Source: UBA1563 sp041667115 (GTDB taxonomy: Bacteria; Bacteroidota; Ignavibacteria; Ignavibacteriales; Ignavibacteriaceae). Taken from it: DNA of 39,554 nucleotides. Each line of letters opens with the position of its first letter. The first letter of the stretch is position 1. The position numbers and the translations under genes are program-made. This document shows positions 1-8,085 of this stretch, piece after piece. The stretch spans positions 1 through 39,554 of the forward strand of contig JBAYFO010000032.1 in assembly GCA_041667115.1 (NCBI GenBank), given 5' to 3'. The notes below the pieces were generated by a model. It ran no database searches. It was not told where the DNA came from and was given only the letters and a program-made list of their open reading frames with translations.

Positions 1-60
1 GACTAAAAATTGTTATGTTTTGCATAGACCCTTTTCTTTGTTACTCGTAATTCCAAAGAT

Positions 61-104
61 ACTTCCCGGAACTTTATGCTCTGGGAAGTGGGTCTGTTTT
101 TTTT
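61..104 (+). terminator. Probable rho-independent terminator of an upstream gene
   Basis: ACTTCCC at 61-67 can pair with GGGAAGT at 83-89, and a run of eight T follows at 97-104. AGACCC at 26-31 can additionally pair with GGGTCT at 90-95, which would enlarge the stem. No coding sequence overlaps it convincingly, so it most likely ends a transcript that began before the window. The loop is long (about 15 nt), so I am only moderately sure. Confidence 0.55.
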
Positions 105-227
105 ATCGTTTTGGACAGATGTGACGTGGATGAATAAATATACCGGTGACCAAAGTAATTCTTGCGAAAGGAGATGGAATTTTTTAGTTTGTTTGTACAA
201 ATTAAAATAGTGATGGATTTTTGATCG

Positions 228-800
228 ATGTCGGTTTTTTCTAAAAATTATCAAAATATGTTTACCGGTTTTTTCACGGTTTTGGTGTCAATCATTATCT
301 TGATGGTTATTGGATGCAAAAATGAAGATAGACCCGTGCATAGTAACGAGCATTCACTAGCAGATTCAATGAATGCAAAAGAACTGAATATTGAAAGCTA
401 CGTCTATATCAAAAATATCTTTCAACGCGATGGAAATTATTTTGCTTCAATTATTTTTCTTGAGCACAGACTAAAAAATCAGCAAGATGTAATGCATCAA
501 AAGAAATCACCTCTGAAATTTCCAGATTCTTTGGAAGTACTCGAGTTGCCAGACGCTTATTTTATTAGTATTAAAGGGAAAACCAATAAAGAATATTTGG
601 TCAATAAAAATGTTCATATCAAAATGCAAACCTTGAATTATGATTCAACCGGGAGTTTTAAGTTTAATGAAGATGTTGACTTAAATAAATTTGTTGTCCT
701 ATTTCCTTCAAAAGAATATCAACGGTATAAAACTATTCCATTTAAAATTAACATAAGTAAAAATGAGATTGATTCTATTATTGAGCATTATATACCCTAA
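228..800 (+). CDS. Small predicted lipoprotein of unknown function
   Basis: The 190-residue product starts with a hydrophobic segment and a lipobox ending VIGC, with the acceptor cysteine at residue 30 (residue 20 if the internal ATG at 258 is used). It would therefore be processed by signal peptidase II and anchored in a membrane. The mature part is polar and lysine-rich with no motif I recognise. The start is uncertain: neither ATG has a good Shine-Dalgarno sequence, and the GGAG at 170-173 is too far away. Starting at 258 would give a typical 19-residue lipoprotein signal. A possible -10 element TAAAAT lies at 203-208. The secreted NlpC/P60 protein gene follows 38 bp downstream in the same orientation, so the two may be co-transcribed. 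Function unknown. Confidence 0.6.
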   Translation: MSVFSKNYQNMFTGFFTVLVSIIILMVIGCKNEDRPVHSNEHSLADSMNAKELNIESYVYIKNIFQRDGNYFASIIFLEHRLKNQQDVMHQKKSPLKFPDSLEVLELPDAYFISIKGKTNKEYLVNKNVHIKMQTLNYDSTGSFKFNEDVDLNKFVVLFPSKEYQRYKTIPFKINISKNEIDSIIEHYIP

Positions 801-838
801 GCAGTACGCATGCGCAAATATAGAGGAAGAGAAATTGT

Positions 839-3598
839 ATGAATAAATTTTTGACGTTCACGATTGTATTGATATTGCACAGTTTTGTTACCGCACAAGT
901 TACACATCAAATAATTTATGAAAAAAAATATGAGGAATTCCCATTCGGTATCAGGATGGAAAACTCAGGGAATTATTCTATAGCATCCTTTGATGTTGTA
1001 AATGATTCCATATTCTTCACAAACTTTAATGATCCGAATATTTACGTATATGCTCAAAATAAAAGTAGTGTTCAAAGGACTTTACAAAGAAGAACATTAG
1101 ACCTCGCGAGTGCCTCCGGCAATAATGATACGCCAATTGTAGCAAAAGCAGATGACCAAAGTCGGGACTTTTTGTTAAAAAAAACTTTTTATGGAAAATC
1201 AAGAGTTTTTAGAGATGAGGGAGGCGTCTTATCCGGTGTTGATGGAGAGCTGATTAAAGTTCAAGTCGAAAATAACAATCATCTTCTCATTGAATATAAA
1301 ATGCCGGGACTTAGTCATGAGACTAATTTAATTTTTCCATCAAATTTGGCTTGTGCCGATCTCATCGGAATTGATGCGGCCGGAAATTCCTATGTGTTGA
1401 TCGAAACCTACATCACGCAAATTCCATTAAGCGTTAAAAGGGAAGTCTATACAATTACAAAAGAGGGAACAATTCTCTCTAGATTAGAACTTCCTTCAAC
1501 GAAATATATTTATACAATCAAAGATCTTCAAATAGATGCCGCCGGAAATTTGTTCCACCTTTATTCTGATGAAAATGGAATAAAAATATTTAAATGGAGT
1601 GGATTAGCAAATCATGATGAATCAGAATTTCATTATCCCGCTGAGTTTATAAGAAAGCTGCCAAGCAATAGTATAAAATTGGTTGAAGAACCTAAACAAG
1701 AACATTTTTATGGTGTCAATACTCCGGTAAGCAGAGCAACCGCTTTGAAGATCGGGGAAAGTTATGCACTTCATCAATATAAATGTTCATCAACAAACCT
1801 TTCTGCTCAAAACGTTATAGGTCCGGACAATGATATTGTGAGAACTCCCGCCTGGCTTGTGGTTGGTAGCAATGCTCGCATTCCTTACAAGTGGGGTGGA
1901 TTTAATACATTGGATGAATATGATGCCGCCTTATCAAACGGGAAATATGCTGGAGATATAAATACAAGTGGTGTCTCATCTTATGCAGTTGGAGTGGATT
2001 GTTCAGGATTTGTAAGCAGATGTTGGCAATTGAGTCGGCAATATTCTACGAGAGAGATGCCGGATATTACTATACAATATGCAAACTGGGATCTATTAAA
2101 ACCGGGAGATGCAATTTTGATTCCAGGACATGTTAGGTTATTCGTTAACCGTACTCCAAATGGATATTTTAGAGTTGTTGAGGCATCCGCAAGGGGCTGG
2201 GATGTTTCTTATTGGACGTACTCAGTATCGGATTTGTCTCCTTATCCAACTGCATATACTCCAAGATACTACAATAACATGGAATCAGCGGCTAACACAA
2301 ATCAGCCAAGTTTGTTACATGCAATTGTTCTGTCCGATGGAAAAGTTTTTTTAAGTTGGAATTGTGATACGACAAACATTCTCGGTTACAGAGTTTATCA
2401 CTCTATAAATGGTGAATCTTGGAGTTTGTTATTCGATGAGAATGCGTGCAAAACTAATTCGGTAAACTTATCTACTGCAAACGACGTTGAATATTTCAGA
2501 GTTGCAAGTGTAAATAAAGTAGGCGCGGAAATGTCTGAAAGCAATTGGTCGAATAGCATGGGGGTTAAAAAATCTTCTACACCAAAATGTTTAATTGTCG
2601 ATGGTTTTAAAAGAAATGAAGGCGGAGGAAGTTGGGAAGGAGCCGGGCATACCTTTGCGGTAAAATATGGTAAAGCACTGGCTAATTCTTTTCAAAACTT
2701 TGAGACAGTGAGCAATACTGAAATTCTTGACTCGACAGTACAACTAAAAAATTATGAAATGATATTTTGGATTTCAGGAGATGAAAGTACTAGTGATGAA
2801 ACTTTTAGTCATATTGAACAAACGTTAATAAAAAACTATCTCGAGGATGGGGGGAAATTTTTCGTCTCAGGAAGTGAGATAGGCTGGGACCTTTCGAATA
2901 AAGGAGATGCGGCAGATAATGTATTTTATCTAAATTATTTTAAGTCTGTGTACAAGTCCGATAACGCCGGCTCAAACTCAGTTAAAGGTTTGCAAAATTC
3001 TTCAATGCGAGATTGTCAATTCAATTTTGGTCAGACCTATGAAGAAGATTATCCTGACGAAATAAATCCGGCAGGAGGGAGTATCCAATGTATGCAATAT
3101 GCAAACGGCAAGGGCGCAGGCAATCAATATGCAGGAGTATTTGGTACTTCAAGTAAAATTGGTAGAATAATTTATTTAGCATTTCCGTTAGAAACAACTG
3201 CGGACGATTCGGCGTTTAATAAAGTGATTTCCAAATCAATTGATTTTTTTACTTCTTCGACTTCTTCTATTAACCAGGGAGAAGAAAGACCGACCGGATT
3301 TTATTTAAGCCAGAATTACCCGAACCCGTTTAATCCGAGTACCATGATAAGTTATTCTCTTGCCGTGAATAGTTTTGTAACGATGAAAATATTCGATATT
3401 CTTGGAAATGAAGTTGCAACACTGGTTAATGAAGAGCAACCCGCAGGCAATTACGAGGTATCCGTCTCAATGGAAAATCGAATACAGAAAACATCAAACG
3501 GTTTCCATTTATCAAGCGGTATTTATCTCTATCAAATATGTGCAGTAAATGAACATGGTGAGTTCGTGGCATCAAAAAAAATGATAATACTTAAATAA
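839..3598 (+). CDS. Secreted NlpC/P60-Fn3 protein with T9SS sorting domain
   Basis: A signal peptide (residues 1-19) precedes about 300 residues of beta-rich sequence without a clear family. An NlpC/P60-type cysteine peptidase domain follows at about 335-475: VDCSGF carries candidate nucleophile Cys388, GHVRLF carries His431, and Glu448 is a possible third catalytic residue. A fibronectin type III-like module lies at about 490-570. A domain at about 582-805 (start LIVDGF, then EDGGKFFVSGSE) resembles glutamine-amidotransferase-like or golvesin-type modules of secreted FCB enzymes. The C-terminus from about 820 is a type A sorting domain (NYPNPFNPST, ending KKMIILK). The protein should cross the outer membrane through the T9SS and be released or attached at the cell surface. 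NlpC/P60 enzymes usually cut peptidoglycan peptides or related amide bonds; the substrate here is unknown. The start is supported by AGAGGAAGAG upstream. Confidence 0.85.
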   Translation: MNKFLTFTIVLILHSFVTAQVTHQIIYEKKYEEFPFGIRMENSGNYSIASFDVVNDSIFFTNFNDPNIYVYAQNKSSVQRTLQRRTLDLASASGNNDTPIVAKADDQSRDFLLKKTFYGKSRVFRDEGGVLSGVDGELIKVQVENNNHLLIEYKMPGLSHETNLIFPSNLACADLIGIDAAGNSYVLIETYITQIPLSVKREVYTITKEGTILSRLELPSTKYIYTIKDLQIDAAGNLFHLYSDENGIKIFKWSGLANHDESEFHYPAEFIRKLPSNSIKLVEEPKQEHFYGVNTPVSRATALKIGESYALHQYKCSSTNLSAQNVIGPDNDIVRTPAWLVVGSNARIPYKWGGFNTLDEYDAALSNGKYAGDINTSGVSSYAVGVDCSGFVSRCWQLSRQYSTREMPDITIQYANWDLLKPGDAILIPGHVRLFVNRTPNGYFRVVEASARGWDVSYWTYSVSDLSPYPTAYTPRYYNNMESAANTNQPSLLHAIVLSDGKVFLSWNCDTTNILGYRVYHSINGESWSLLFDENACKTNSVNLSTANDVEYFRVASVNKVGAEMSESNWSNSMGVKKSSTPKCLIVDGFKRNEGGGSWEGAGHTFAVKYGKALANSFQNFETVSNTEILDSTVQLKNYEMIFWISGDESTSDETFSHIEQTLIKNYLEDGGKFFVSGSEIGWDLSNKGDAADNVFYLNYFKSVYKSDNAGSNSVKGLQNSSMRDCQFNFGQTYEEDYPDEINPAGGSIQCMQYANGKGAGNQYAGVFGTSSKIGRIIYLAFPLETTADDSAFNKVISKSIDFFTSSTSSINQGEERPTGFYLSQNYPNPFNPSTMISYSLAVNSFVTMKIFDILGNEVATLVNEEQPAGNYEVSVSMENRIQKTSNGFHLSSGIYLYQICAVNEHGEFVASKKMIILK

Positions 3599-3644
3599 AA
3601 TTTCTCCTTTAATGAAATATTACTCTTTAAATTCCTAAACTTAC

Positions 3645-3673
3645 TTGACATTAATAACATATTTTGATAAAAT
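3645..3673 (+). promoter_or_regulatory. sigma70-like promoter of the 3714/5209 gene pair
   Basis: TTGACA at 3645-3650 and TAAAAT at 3668-3673 are separated by exactly 17 bp. This matches the housekeeping sigma70 consensus at 6/6 and 5/6 positions. Transcription would start near 3680, leaving a leader of about 34 nt with the Shine-Dalgarno AAGAAGG before the ATG at 3714. The next terminator downstream is at 7882-7914, so the transcript would cover two secreted-protein genes. Confidence 0.65.
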
Positions 3674-3713
3674 TAGATGTCCTTTCTCAAAAAAAATTAA
3701 GAAGGTAAGAATT

Positions 3714-5192
3714 ATGAAAAAAAATTACTTCATTTTGTTCATGTTTTTCTCGTTTCTCTTCACCGTTCAAGATATTTCTGCTCAAACGTTTGATGGCGTT
3801 TGGCAATGCGCATATGCTACTTGGGATCATCCCGATGCTAATGCTACTGGTTACAATACAGCTAATGTTGCCGTCGTTAGAGAAAATACTTTCTTTGCGT
3901 TGATAGGCTCTTTAACAACTGCTGTAGCCTTCCCGATAGGATATAGAGACGCAACGGATTCTACCGGCAGGTTGGGTTTTGTCCCGTATGCACCTTATAC
4001 CACTCCATTTATTAAAGATAGTTTACAAGTTGATTGGTCAAACCCGGATAATGGATTTGATATTATAACTGCAAAACGGACGCTTGGCATTGCAGCCACT
4101 TCTGATTCTCTCGCTTATGTTACAAGTAACGATGACAATCATAATATTCTTGTTTTTAAATTGGGGGCGGATAGTGTTCTTTCAACTCCATATCGTATGG
4201 AAACCGGAATGGACAGAATCCACGGAATAGCAGTCGCAGATAACGGATACGTCTTTGTTTCAACTTATGCCGCAGACAATGCGAATGCAACCGTTCGTGT
4301 TTACAAAGGAATTAAGGATGAGCCTCAATGGAGTGATTTACACAATACAAGCCCACTTCAAACTATCACCCTTCCTGATACCGGCAGAGCTTTAGATGTT
4401 GCTGTTAATGAAGATGGCTCCTTATTATATGTTGCTAACTATACGCTTCATAAAGTATATCTCTATACAGGAAGTCCAGCTACCGGATATTCGCTTCACA
4501 ACAATTTTAATTTTGAGGTGCATGACACTAGTAACACAGGGACCAAATGCGGGCCTACCGGATTGGCATTTTTGAAAAAGAATAATCTTCTTTTTGTGAG
4601 TGTTGATAATTATGGAAGTTCGACTTATGAAGTAGGAAGATTTTATATTGCAAATCCTAATACAGGTGAAATCCTTGACACCTGCGATATTGCACAATGG
4701 AACTATGATACATTTGGAGGAGTATATAACAACAGAACACTTAGCGGGAAAGCTCCTAACGGTGCCGGTTATACTTCAGAATATGGAATTGATGTGGATG
4801 CTTCTGGAAATGTTTATACTGCGTGTTATTATGGCTGGTCAATTGAAAAATGGGCATACACTGGGCAATTACCTACTATTCCTATTACGGTTCTTGGTGT
4901 AGAAAGAGTTGAAGGACTTAATCCATCATCTTTTGTATTAGCGCAGAATTATCCTAATCCGTTTAATCCTTCGACTACAATTGAATTTGGAATTTCTCAG
5001 CAATCTAAAATAACTTTAAAAGTTTTCGATATAAATGGTGCCCTTGTTACGGTATTATTGAATGATGCTAATTTTGAAACGGGAACTTATAAAGTTTCAT
5101 TCAACGCATCTAAGCTTGCTTCCGGTACCTATGTTTATACGGTTACGGATGGTAAACAACAATTAACTCGCAAAATGATCTTCTTAAAATAA
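3714..5192 (+). CDS. Secreted beta-propeller-like protein with T9SS sorting domain
   Basis: The 492-residue product starts with a clear signal peptide (MKKNYFILF to about residue 24, ending ISAQ). The middle, to about residue 400, has repeated blade-like strands such as GIAVADNGYVFVS, ALDVAVNEDGSLLYVAN and GIDVDASGNVYTA. These resemble NHL/SMP-30-type beta-propeller repeats, which often bind ligands or partners rather than catalyse. From about 403 the sorting domain (NYPNPFNPSTTIEF, ending KMIFLK) predicts T9SS export. The frame stays open upstream to 3645, but ATG 3714 is the real start: it has AAGAAGG upstream and begins the signal peptide, and the longer version would translate through the -35 element. 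The related secreted-protein gene begins 16 bp downstream, so the two are probably co-transcribed. Ligand unknown. Confidence 0.85.
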   Translation: MKKNYFILFMFFSFLFTVQDISAQTFDGVWQCAYATWDHPDANATGYNTANVAVVRENTFFALIGSLTTAVAFPIGYRDATDSTGRLGFVPYAPYTTPFIKDSLQVDWSNPDNGFDIITAKRTLGIAATSDSLAYVTSNDDNHNILVFKLGADSVLSTPYRMETGMDRIHGIAVADNGYVFVSTYAADNANATVRVYKGIKDEPQWSDLHNTSPLQTITLPDTGRALDVAVNEDGSLLYVANYTLHKVYLYTGSPATGYSLHNNFNFEVHDTSNTGTKCGPTGLAFLKKNNLLFVSVDNYGSSTYEVGRFYIANPNTGEILDTCDIAQWNYDTFGGVYNNRTLSGKAPNGAGYTSEYGIDVDASGNVYTACYYGWSIEKWAYTGQLPTIPITVLGVERVEGLNPSSFVLAQNYPNPFNPSTTIEFGISQQSKITLKVFDINGALVTVLLNDANFETGTYKVSFNASKLASGTYVYTVTDGKQQLTRKMIFLK

Positions 5193-5208
5193 TATAAGGA
5201 ACGGTTCA

Positions 5209-7869
5209 ATGAAAAAACTCACAACAATGATCTTTCTTCTTGTTGCTCTTTTGTTCTCGATAAATGACATAGTTAAAGCTGATGTTTATCCTTTTTACAT
5301 TAGAGTTACACAACCAACTAACGAAACTCCGTTTGATGGAAGTTTTACCGACGGAACAGGGGCTGCTATTCGTTTCTATACTCCATTTTCTACGGTTACT
5401 TTCTCCGCTACAGTTAATATTTACAGCGGAGCCACATTAATTAAAACAATAACAAAAGCTGATTTGACAGGCACAGATAATTATGTTTTATGGGATGGCA
5501 GTACTGATGCAAGTGCAGCAGCACCTAACGGTAGTTACACTGTTGGGGTTACAACCACACAAAATTCGTCAGTTACAGGTTATACCGCATTTGATGCCGG
5601 AGTGGTTGCTACCGGATTATCTACACGTGGTGTAACGGTTGTGAATAATCCACAATCAAGAAATAATGGATTTGCTTATGGCATCAACGGTGGTTCTGGA
5701 AGCGCTAATCCTTGGGAATTTGTAGGTTTAGGTAGGGTTGCAATGACCGGCGAACTTTGGGGACATGTAAAAGATTCTGCTTATGTTCCTACAACGGGTA
5801 TCGCACTTGGTGGAAGTAATAGAAGATATTCTCCTTCATATGCCGAAGACGGATATATTTATTCTGTTGCTTATAACGAAAAGAAAATTATGAGAGTTCA
5901 TCCGGATACTCTTGATAATGAATTTTTTACTACGGATACAGTTCCAACAAACGGAACTTTATTGGATGTTGAAGTCGTTGGAGTTGGCGCTACAAAAGCA
6001 ATGATTATTACATCCACGACACAAATCTTGTATGCCGAAATTGGAGAAAGCACAACATTCTCAGGTACATACACTACTCTTTTGAACGCTGAAACAGGAA
6101 TGACTTTATGGTCGGCTCAAGCGGGTGGGCATTCGAACCAGAAATTTCTTTATGTCGTTGTTCGCTCTGCTTTAGCTAATATTCAAGATGCAGTTTTTAA
6201 ATTTGACTTTAGCGCTGGTATAACTACTAAAACCTTCGCTGATACGGTATGGGGTGCTGGTCATTTTGTAGTTGGTGACGCTGTCTCCTTGACCATGAAA
6301 AACGGCAGTACTGCTGCAGATGATATCCTTTATTTAAGTATTGATAATAGTAGTTCGACAGCGAATTTAGGTGATATCTTTGCCTTAACTAATCTTGATG
6401 CTGCTGCACCAACTGTTACTCCAATTTTTGTTGATCCTGATAATAACACAACGTCTTCAAGAGGTGAAGTTGGTGTTGATCAAGGTGGAAACTTAATTTA
6501 TTTTGAAAACTCAAATGAACAAATATTTGTTATTGAAGCACCTACAACTAGCTTAAGCTATACTAATCCAGGAATTGATCCATTCACAATTTCAAGTTCT
6601 GGTATTGTCACTCCTCCAATTACTATCGCAGATGCACGACTAGATGCTAATGCCGATGGTAAGCCTGATAAATTAGGTCAGGTTGTAACAATCATTGGCA
6701 CGGTTAACTCTGTAAATACTCAAACTTCTGGTACTCAGTATACCGTTCAGGATGCAACCGGTGGAATAGCGCTTTATAAAGGAGGAACGGTAGTTCCTTT
6801 CAATTTTGGAGATGTATTGCAAATAACGGGCACTGTTGCATTTTATAACGGATTAGTTGAAATAACTCCTGCTAGTTTGGTAACGGGTATTATTAAACTT
6901 GATTCTAATCAGGTTGTTACCCCAACGGTAATCACAATTAGTGAATTTCTTGCTAATGGAGAAAAATATGAAAGCACCCTAATCGAATTAAATGGTGTAA
7001 CGAAAACAACTGATTCTCCAGCTTGGCCGACTGCCGGCACTTCTGTTAATATGAAAATATGGGACGGTAAAGATGTTCTCCTTATGCGTATTGACAGCGA
7101 TACTAACATTGATGATAGTTTAGAAGTAAATTGGCCTGTAAATGTAAAAGGCGTCGCTTCGCAGTTTTCATCAACAGCTCCTTACAATTCCGGTTATCAG
7201 TTAATCCCAAGTTATTACTCTGACTTCACTCAAGGTGTTCCTGTTGCTCCATTACCTTATTTCCATTTAGCTACTCCTGCAAACAATGCAGTTGTTGAAA
7301 TTACAGACTCGAATGCTACCTATAATATGACATGGGATGCTGCTGTTGATTTTAATAATGATGCTGTTGTTTATCAATTTGTACTGCTACAACCAGTTTC
7401 TGCAAGTAGCGTTTTAAGTACACCGGCTTATTCTTATACCGGCACAAAAGCGCTTAGCTGGCTTGGAGCTTCCGATACATTAGTTACAAAATGGACTGTT
7501 AAAGCAAAAGGTAAAGAAGTTACACTCGTTTCAAGTGTTGATACTTTTAATATTACCTTTATTAGAAAAATTCCGGTTGGTGTTAATGATAAACTTGTTC
7601 CGGATGAATTCTATGTAAATCAAAATTATCCTAATCCGTTCAATCCAAGTACAACAATTTCTTTCGGTTTAGCAAAAGAAAGTTTTGTTGATCTTCGTGT
7701 TTATAATGTGTTAGGACAAGAAGTCGCTGTGCTCATTGGCAATCAGATGAGAAAAGCAGGCAATCAACAAGTTAAATTTGATGCAAGTTCACTCTCAAGC
7801 GGTACCTATATTTATCGTTTGAAAACGGATAATCAAGTTGTCACTAAAAAAATGATTCTCATGAAATAA
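5209..7869 (+). CDS. Secreted multidomain protein (Ig-like, propeller, OB-like) with T9SS sorting domain
   Basis: A signal peptide (1-25) is followed by a FlgD-type Ig-like domain (about 28-120, with YVLWDGSTD and PNGSYTVGV). A beta-propeller-like region comes next (about 125-460). An OB-fold-like module at about 475-675 contains GQVVTIIGTV, YTVQDATGGIALY and GDVLQITGTV, a pattern seen in OB domains of extracellular nucleases and DUF5689-type proteins. Another Ig-like module lies at about 683-785. The sorting domain from about 796 (NYPNPFNPSTTISF, ending KKMILMK) predicts T9SS export. A possible calcium-binding loop (DANADGKPD) starts the OB module. No catalytic motif is visible, so this is more likely a binding or adhesion protein than an enzyme. 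AAGGAA precedes the ATG. Confidence 0.82.
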   Translation: MKKLTTMIFLLVALLFSINDIVKADVYPFYIRVTQPTNETPFDGSFTDGTGAAIRFYTPFSTVTFSATVNIYSGATLIKTITKADLTGTDNYVLWDGSTDASAAAPNGSYTVGVTTTQNSSVTGYTAFDAGVVATGLSTRGVTVVNNPQSRNNGFAYGINGGSGSANPWEFVGLGRVAMTGELWGHVKDSAYVPTTGIALGGSNRRYSPSYAEDGYIYSVAYNEKKIMRVHPDTLDNEFFTTDTVPTNGTLLDVEVVGVGATKAMIITSTTQILYAEIGESTTFSGTYTTLLNAETGMTLWSAQAGGHSNQKFLYVVVRSALANIQDAVFKFDFSAGITTKTFADTVWGAGHFVVGDAVSLTMKNGSTAADDILYLSIDNSSSTANLGDIFALTNLDAAAPTVTPIFVDPDNNTTSSRGEVGVDQGGNLIYFENSNEQIFVIEAPTTSLSYTNPGIDPFTISSSGIVTPPITIADARLDANADGKPDKLGQVVTIIGTVNSVNTQTSGTQYTVQDATGGIALYKGGTVVPFNFGDVLQITGTVAFYNGLVEITPASLVTGIIKLDSNQVVTPTVITISEFLANGEKYESTLIELNGVTKTTDSPAWPTAGTSVNMKIWDGKDVLLMRIDSDTNIDDSLEVNWPVNVKGVASQFSSTAPYNSGYQLIPSYYSDFTQGVPVAPLPYFHLATPANNAVVEITDSNATYNMTWDAAVDFNNDAVVYQFVLLQPVSASSVLSTPAYSYTGTKALSWLGASDTLVTKWTVKAKGKEVTLVSSVDTFNITFIRKIPVGVNDKLVPDEFYVNQNYPNPFNPSTTISFGLAKESFVDLRVYNVLGQEVAVLIGNQMRKAGNQQVKFDASSLSSGTYIYRLKTDNQVVTKKMILMK

Positions 7870-7881
7870 TTCATCTCTTAT

Positions 7882-7914
7882 GAGGCTGCTTCCAACAGCA
7901 GCCTCGTTTTTTTT
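7882..7914 (+). terminator. Strong rho-independent terminator
   Basis: A perfect 9-bp stem (GAGGCTGCT at 7882-7890, AGCAGCCTC at 7897-7905) with a 6-nt loop is followed by G and eight T. It lies 12 bp after the 5209-7869 gene and ends the secreted-protein transcript. Confidence 0.92.
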
Positions 7915-7998
7915 CAGAAACCTAGTTCTCTATGACCCATGATTAAAATCCCAAATGAAGGTAAAACTTTAGATTAGGGTTAACTATAAGTACGGGAA

Positions 7999-8043
7999 TT
8001 GAACAAAAAAGGTTTACACTTAATTAAATAACGATCTTAATAT
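7999..8043 (+). promoter_or_regulatory. Candidate promoter of the receptor/cargo/PorV unit
   Basis: The gap between the terminator and the ATG at 8086 should hold a promoter. Two arrangements are visible. TTGAAC at 7999-8004 with TAATTA at 8021-8026 has 16-bp spacing. TTTACA at 8013-8018 with TAATAT at 8038-8043 has 19-bp spacing, which is long for sigma70. Neither is as good as the promoter at 3645-3673. Confidence 0.3.
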
Positions 8044-8085
8044 TTGAAAGAATACCAACATTATATCTTCTTATCGGAGCTTCTC

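Noticed and set aside
3..254. Minus-strand open frame of 83 codons at the window start.
   Set aside because: It crosses the probable terminator at 61-104 and overlaps the start of the lipoprotein gene; the product is low-complexity with no motif.
3645..3713. N-terminal extension of the 3714 gene from an in-frame TTG at 3645.
   Set aside because: The TTG is part of a TTGACA -35 element, the extension lacks a ribosome binding site, and the signal peptide starts at ATG 3714.
8044..8085. N-terminal extension of the TonB-dependent receptor.
   Set aside because: ATG 8086 has GGAG 6 nt upstream and begins a standard signal peptide; the extension has neither.
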